Source: Actinomycetota bacterium
GTDB taxonomy: Bacteria > Actinomycetota > Actinomycetes > Actinomycetales > Microbacteriaceae
DNA: 6,177 bases
Direction: 5' to 3'
Assembly: GCA_016870695.1 (NCBI GenBank)
Contig: VGAV01000155.1
Span: forward strand, 1 to 6,177
Below are positions 5,439-6,177 of this stretch, one piece after another. Within the stretch, counting starts at the first letter, position 1. Each line of letters begins with the position of its first letter. The position numbers and the translations under genes were made by a program. The notes under the pieces were generated by a model, which was given only the letters and a program-made list of their open reading frames with translations, ran no database searches and was not told the origin of the DNA.

Positions 5439-6158
5439 ATGGCGGTGAAGCGACTCTGGCTGGTTCGACACGGGGAGAGCGAAGGGAACGTCGCGGCGAC
5501 CGCGGCCGACCGGGCGGGGGCGGAGGTGATCGACCTCGCCGCGCGCGACGCCGACGTGGAGCTCTCCACCGTCGGGCGCGAGCAGGCGCAGGCGCTGCGC
5601 TCGTGGTGGGAGTCGTCGGGACGGTCGGTCGGCGAGTGCTGGGTGTCGCCCTACCGTCGCGCCCGTCAGACGCTCGAGCTGGCCGTCGGGGAGGACGCCG
5701 TGCCGGTGATCGTCGACGAACGGCTGCGGGACCGGGAGCTCGGCATCCTGGATCTCCTGACCTCGCGCGGGGTGGAGGCGCGTCATCCCGACGAGGCGGC
5801 GCGGCGCCGCCATCTGGGCAAATACTTCTATCGACCGCCCGGCGGAGAGTCGTGGGCCGACGTCGCCCTGCGGCTGCGGTCCCTCCTCGGAGAGCATTTG
5901 GATCGCCCGGCGGAGGAGGTCCTCGTCGTCGCCCACGACGCGGTGATCATGCTGATCCTGTCGGTGCTCCTTCCCCTCGACGAAGAGGCGCTGCTCGACT
6001 TCGCGGCGACCCGCACCGTGCGCAACGCCTCCGTGACGGAGCTCGTGCGGACAGCGGAGGGGTGGTCCCTGACGGCCTTCTCCTCGGTCGAGCACCTCGC
6101 CCGCGAGGGCGCCGACATCACCGTCCACGCCGGAGAAGACGATGCCCACCCCGCCTGA
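5439..6158 (+). CDS. Histidine phosphatase family protein (PhoE/phosphoglycerate-mutase-like)
   Basis: A 239-residue cytosolic phosphatase of the branch that forms a phosphohistidine intermediate. The N-terminal active-site motif is RHGESEGN with Arg10, His11 (nucleophile), Glu13 and Asn17. The second arginine lies in SPYRRARQT (70-78, probably Arg74). The likely acid is Glu100 in RDRELGIL, and the second histidine is His166 in VVAHDAVIMLIL. YRPPGGESWADVALRLRSLL (131-150) is typical of the broad-specificity PhoE-like group rather than of glycolytic mutases, which are longer in that region. All catalytic residues are present, so it should be active; the phosphoester substrate is not readable. 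ATG 5439 is supported by a -10-like TACGGT 6 nt upstream. The 3' end overlaps the next gene by 17 bp, which suggests translational coupling. Confidence 0.93.
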   Translation: MAVKRLWLVRHGESEGNVAATAADRAGAEVIDLAARDADVELSTVGREQAQALRSWWESSGRSVGECWVSPYRRARQTLELAVGEDAVPVIVDERLRDRELGILDLLTSRGVEARHPDEAARRRHLGKYFYRPPGGESWADVALRLRSLLGEHLDRPAEEVLVVAHDAVIMLILSVLLPLDEEALLDFAATRTVRNASVTELVRTAEGWSLTAFSSVEHLAREGADITVHAGEDDAHPA

Positions 6159-6177
6159 GCCGGTCACCCTGGCGCTG
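6142..6177 (+). CDS. 5' end of a downstream gene, unidentified (partial)
   Basis: ATG 6142 begins an open frame (MPTPPEPVTLAL) that runs off the right edge after 12 codons. A good ribosome binding site, GGAG within CGGAGAAG (6132-6135), lies 6 nt upstream. It starts inside the end of the phosphatase gene, overlapping by 17 bp in another frame, as coupled genes often do. Twelve residues are too few to identify the product. Confidence 0.5.
   Translation, partial: MPTPPEPVTLAL

Noticed and set aside
5394..6167. 257-residue minus-strand frame opposite the phosphatase
   Set aside because: Antisense shadow. The plus strand carries all phosphatase catalytic motifs.

Overview
The window is about 73% G+C by eye. 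It has the codon use of a high-GC actinobacterium: nearly every third position is G or C, there are GTG starts, and start codons sit directly behind -10-like hexamers. Frequent GGATGC/GCATCC hexamers and the protein matches suggest a Microbacteriaceae member, most likely Microbacterium or a close relative. That placement is inference, since no rRNA or marker gene is present.

Layout. 1-668 (-): C-terminal and central part of an FAD/NAD(P)-binding protein. It runs off the left edge and has lost its N-terminal Rossmann segment at an abrupt junction near 660-670. 662-952 (+): the 3' third of a peptide/nickel-type ABC transporter ATPase, whose 5' part is lost at the same junction. 988-2148 (+): complete 12-helix MFS transporter. 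2149-2238: convergent intergenic stretch with a terminator-like hairpin. 2239-3135 (-): HSL-type alpha/beta hydrolase. 3173-4186 (-): luciferase-like flavin monooxygenase that looks like the KPN_01858 family. 4187-4412: intergenic region dominated by two tandem copies of a 77-bp unit, each forming a long hairpin. 4413-5129 (-): GNAT N-acetyltransferase. 5130-5438: divergent intergenic region with a possible 40-codon leaderless small ORF. 5439-6158 (+): histidine phosphatase. 6142 to the right edge (+): first 12 codons of an overlapping downstream gene.

How the parts relate. The monooxygenase and hydrolase form a likely two-gene operon (37-bp gap) that could oxidise and then hydrolyse an unidentified organic substrate. 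The broken FAD protein, the broken ABC ATPase and the monooxygenase are gene types that I recall occurring together in uptake/oxidation loci. The window may therefore show such a locus after a deletion removed its transporter core, or an assembly chimera at the same point. The MFS, GNAT and phosphatase genes look like independent single or short transcription units.

The two most notable non-coding signals are the tandem hairpin repeat at 4218-4379 and the head-to-head junction at about 660-670. I see no complete novel defence or mobile system, no CRISPR array, no tRNA or rRNA, and no transposase.
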